A stretch of 64,000 bases of DNA from Elusimicrobia bacterium GWA2_69_24 (GTDB lineage Bacteria > Elusimicrobiota > Elusimicrobia > UBA1565), in contig MGTY01000063.1 in assembly GCA_001799695.1 (NCBI GenBank), positions 33,047 through 97,046 of the forward strand. The letters run 5' to 3'. This document shows, one piece after another, positions 62,445 to 64,000 of the stretch. Position 1 is the first letter of the stretch, and the number at the start of each line of letters is the position of its first letter. Under the pieces are notes generated by a model, which worked only from the letters and a program-made list of their open reading frames with translations, was not told the origin of the DNA and did no database searches. A program made the translations under genes and the position numbers.

Positions 62445-63228
62445 GCTTGCGCTTCCCCCGGGACTTGGCGTTCATGGACATGACGAAATTCATCTCCGAA
62501 TCCAGCTGCTTCTCCGGCAGCAGGAAGGGGACGTGGAGTATCTGAACGGACTCGAAGAGCTGGGCCTCCTCCTGGCGCCGGTCCGGCGGGAGCTGGTGGT
62601 ACGGCGGCTCCTGCTCGTCCAAGTAGACCGGCCCGCAGTCGGGATGGGTGACCGTCACCTCATACCCCCCCGTTTCTATCGGCGGAAGCGCCACCGAGTA
62701 AACTCCTTTCTTATCGGTGACGGCGCTGAACTTCTGGCTGGAGGACTTGTCTTTGAACACGATCGCCGCGTGTCTGACGGCCTTGAGGCTGATGAGGTCG
62801 TAGACCTTGCCGTGGATCTTCCAACGGACCGGTTCGACCGGAGCCCCGGGCCCGCCGGGCGCCGCCGGGACGCCGCTCCCACCCCCGCGGTAGCCCGCCG
62901 TCTCGTCGCGCAGCTTGCGGTCCGGATCGTCCGTCGCCCGGCCCAACGCGACCTTCGGGGTCGGGAAATAGGTTTGCCGGTTCCAGCCCAGGTAGCCCAC
63001 GGCCAGCGTGAGGAAGAAGTATACGGTGGACCGGGAGAAGAAGAAGTCGACTAGACGCTCCCCCATGGAGGCCTTGCGGATGCCGCGCATGATCTCCTTG
63101 GACGAGCGGCGGCGCAGGCAGACGGGGCACATGTCCTCCATCGGGTCCAGCGGCTCGTTGCAGGACGGGCAGGGGACGGTCTTGGGGGGACCCTTGCCGT
63201 ATTTCACGATGCCCCCCGGCCCGGACAC
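62437..63228 (-). CDS. Membrane protein with zinc-ribbon N-terminus and carboxypeptidase-regulatory-like domain
   Basis: CPSCNEPLDPMEDMCPVC ribbon; TM YFFLTLAVGYLGW; IHGKVYDLISLKAVRHAAIVFKD...SAVTDKKGVYSVALPPIETGGYEVTVTHPDCG. Confidence 0.7.
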   Translation of the reverse strand: MSGPGGIVKYGKGPPKTVPCPSCNEPLDPMEDMCPVCLRRRSSKEIMRGIRKASMGERLVDFFFSRSTVYFFLTLAVGYLGWNRQTYFPTPKVALGRATDDPDRKLRDETAGYRGGGSGVPAAPGGPGAPVEPVRWKIHGKVYDLISLKAVRHAAIVFKDKSSSQKFSAVTDKKGVYSVALPPIETGGYEVTVTHPDCGPVYLDEQEPPYHQLPPDRRQEEAQLFESVQILHVPFLLPEKQLDSEMNFVMSMNAKSRGKRKRG

Positions 63229-63374
63229 CCGGCGCGCTTCAAGAAGATCCCCCGCGGCGGGACGGCGACCGGAGCGCAGCCGGCCACCTTCCCGCCGCGG
63301 ACGCCGATATCCGCCTCGACGGTCGTCGACGCCGTGTGGAGGGTCCCGCCGCGCACGACCAGGTCGTATGCCAT
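63204..63374 (-). pseudogene. N-terminal remnant of dihydropyrimidinase/hydantoinase/allantoinase-like amidohydrolase
   Basis: Manual translation: MAYDLVVRGGTLHTASTTVEADIGVRGGKVAGCAPVAVPPRGIFLKRAGCPGRGAS*; the first ~30 aa match the amidohydrolase start pattern YDLvirGGtvvta...aDvgvrgGkI, then truncated. Confidence 0.6.
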
Positions 63375-63449
63375 GGTCTCCGGACAGATTCTAACTCATT
63401 TCGGGAGCCCCGGCCCCCTCGTCGGAGAAGTTTGATAGAATCATGCTGA

Positions 63450-63521
63450 GGGCAGTTAGCTCAGCGGTAGAGCACCTCCCTTACAAGGAGGGGGTCGCAG
63501 GTTCGAACCCTGCACTGCCCA
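63450..63521 (+). tRNA. tRNA-Val (anticodon TAC)
   Basis: gggcagttagctcagcggtagagcacctcccttacaaggagggggtcgcaggttcgaaccctgcactgccca; acceptor GGGCAGT/ACTGCCC, T-loop GTTCGAA; CCA not encoded. Confidence 0.95.
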
Positions 63522-63620
63522 CACCTTTTCCCCCGCCCGCCCCTCGCGCGTGTCAATAGGGAATTTTCCGGAGAGAAAAATTTCCTCTGGCGAAAAATAA
63601 GAAGTGCGTCTATACTCAGA

Positions 63621-63785
63621 ATGTCTATGGCCAGCAAAAAATCGCTGAACAGCGGCAAGCATGCGAAGTCCCTGCGGCGCTCCTCCCGCCCCTCCAACCC
63701 GGAGTGGGAGTTCCTGGAAGAGCGCTTCAGCACCATGAGCACGGACTTCGGGCAGCTCGCGCGCATGTTCGGGAATCAATCCTAG
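63621..63785 (+). CDS. Small hypothetical protein (54 aa) between two tRNA genes
   Basis: Manual translation: MSMASKKSLNSGKHAKSLRRSSRPSNPEWEFLEERFSTMSTDFGQLARMFGNQS*. Confidence 0.5.
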   Translation: MSMASKKSLNSGKHAKSLRRSSRPSNPEWEFLEERFSTMSTDFGQLARMFGNQS

Positions 63786-63918
63786 GGGACCTCCGTTCCC
63801 TCCGTAGCCGGCGGACGACACCGTCCGCCGGCGCTCCCGCAGTTTTGGAATTCCGATTTCAGCCCGACTCCCGCTTTTTGCTATACTCCCTTTCTCAGCC
63901 GTTGCCGTAATCGTTTTC

Positions 63919-63996
63919 GGGGTCATGGTGTAGCCTGGTTAACACGCTGCCCTGTCAAGGCAGAGATCGCGGGTTCGAATCCCGTTGACCCCGCCA
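63919..63996 (+). tRNA. tRNA-Asp (anticodon GTC)
   Basis: ggggtcatggtgtagcctggttaacacgctgccctgtcaaggcagagatcgcgggttcgaatcccgttgaccccgcca; acceptor GGGGTCA/TGACCCC, encoded CCA. Confidence 0.95.
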
Positions 63997-64000
63997 GGCT

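Overview
High-GC bacterial chromosomal window. The lineage looks Elusimicrobiota-like from protein architectures, but this is inference only. About 50 credible protein genes and two tRNAs (Val-TAC, Asp-GTC) were found. No rRNA, CRISPR array, integrase or transposase was seen. The standout is a minus-strand, translationally coupled operon (about 19508 down to 2986) of nine consecutive radical-SAM genes: seven with an apparent N-terminal B12-binding region, one HemN-like, and one with a MoaA/SPASM-like C-terminus. The only real gap between those genes is filled exactly by a 37-codon ORF (7830-7943) that is absent from the supplied track. It overlaps both neighbours in start/stop style and is a candidate precursor peptide. 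A 61-bp palindromic repeat sits inside the coding sequences of this operon and is read in different frames. Other notable features: (i) a BchE-like gene on a compositionally distinct insert, flanked by a 75-bp duplication of the 3' end of an MFS gene; (ii) several secreted or membrane proteins with long Ala/Pro/Leu-rich leaders after a signal peptide; (iii) a molybdenum hydroxylase/cyclase/FdrA-YlbE-YlbF (purine-ureide type) cluster with a truncated dihydropyrimidinase-like remnant; (iv) a RelE/HigB-like toxin-antitoxin pair; (v) a lower-GC block with a secreted HEAT-repeat protein; (vi) REP-like inverted repeats at two loci. All product calls come from reading motifs by eye; no searches were run.
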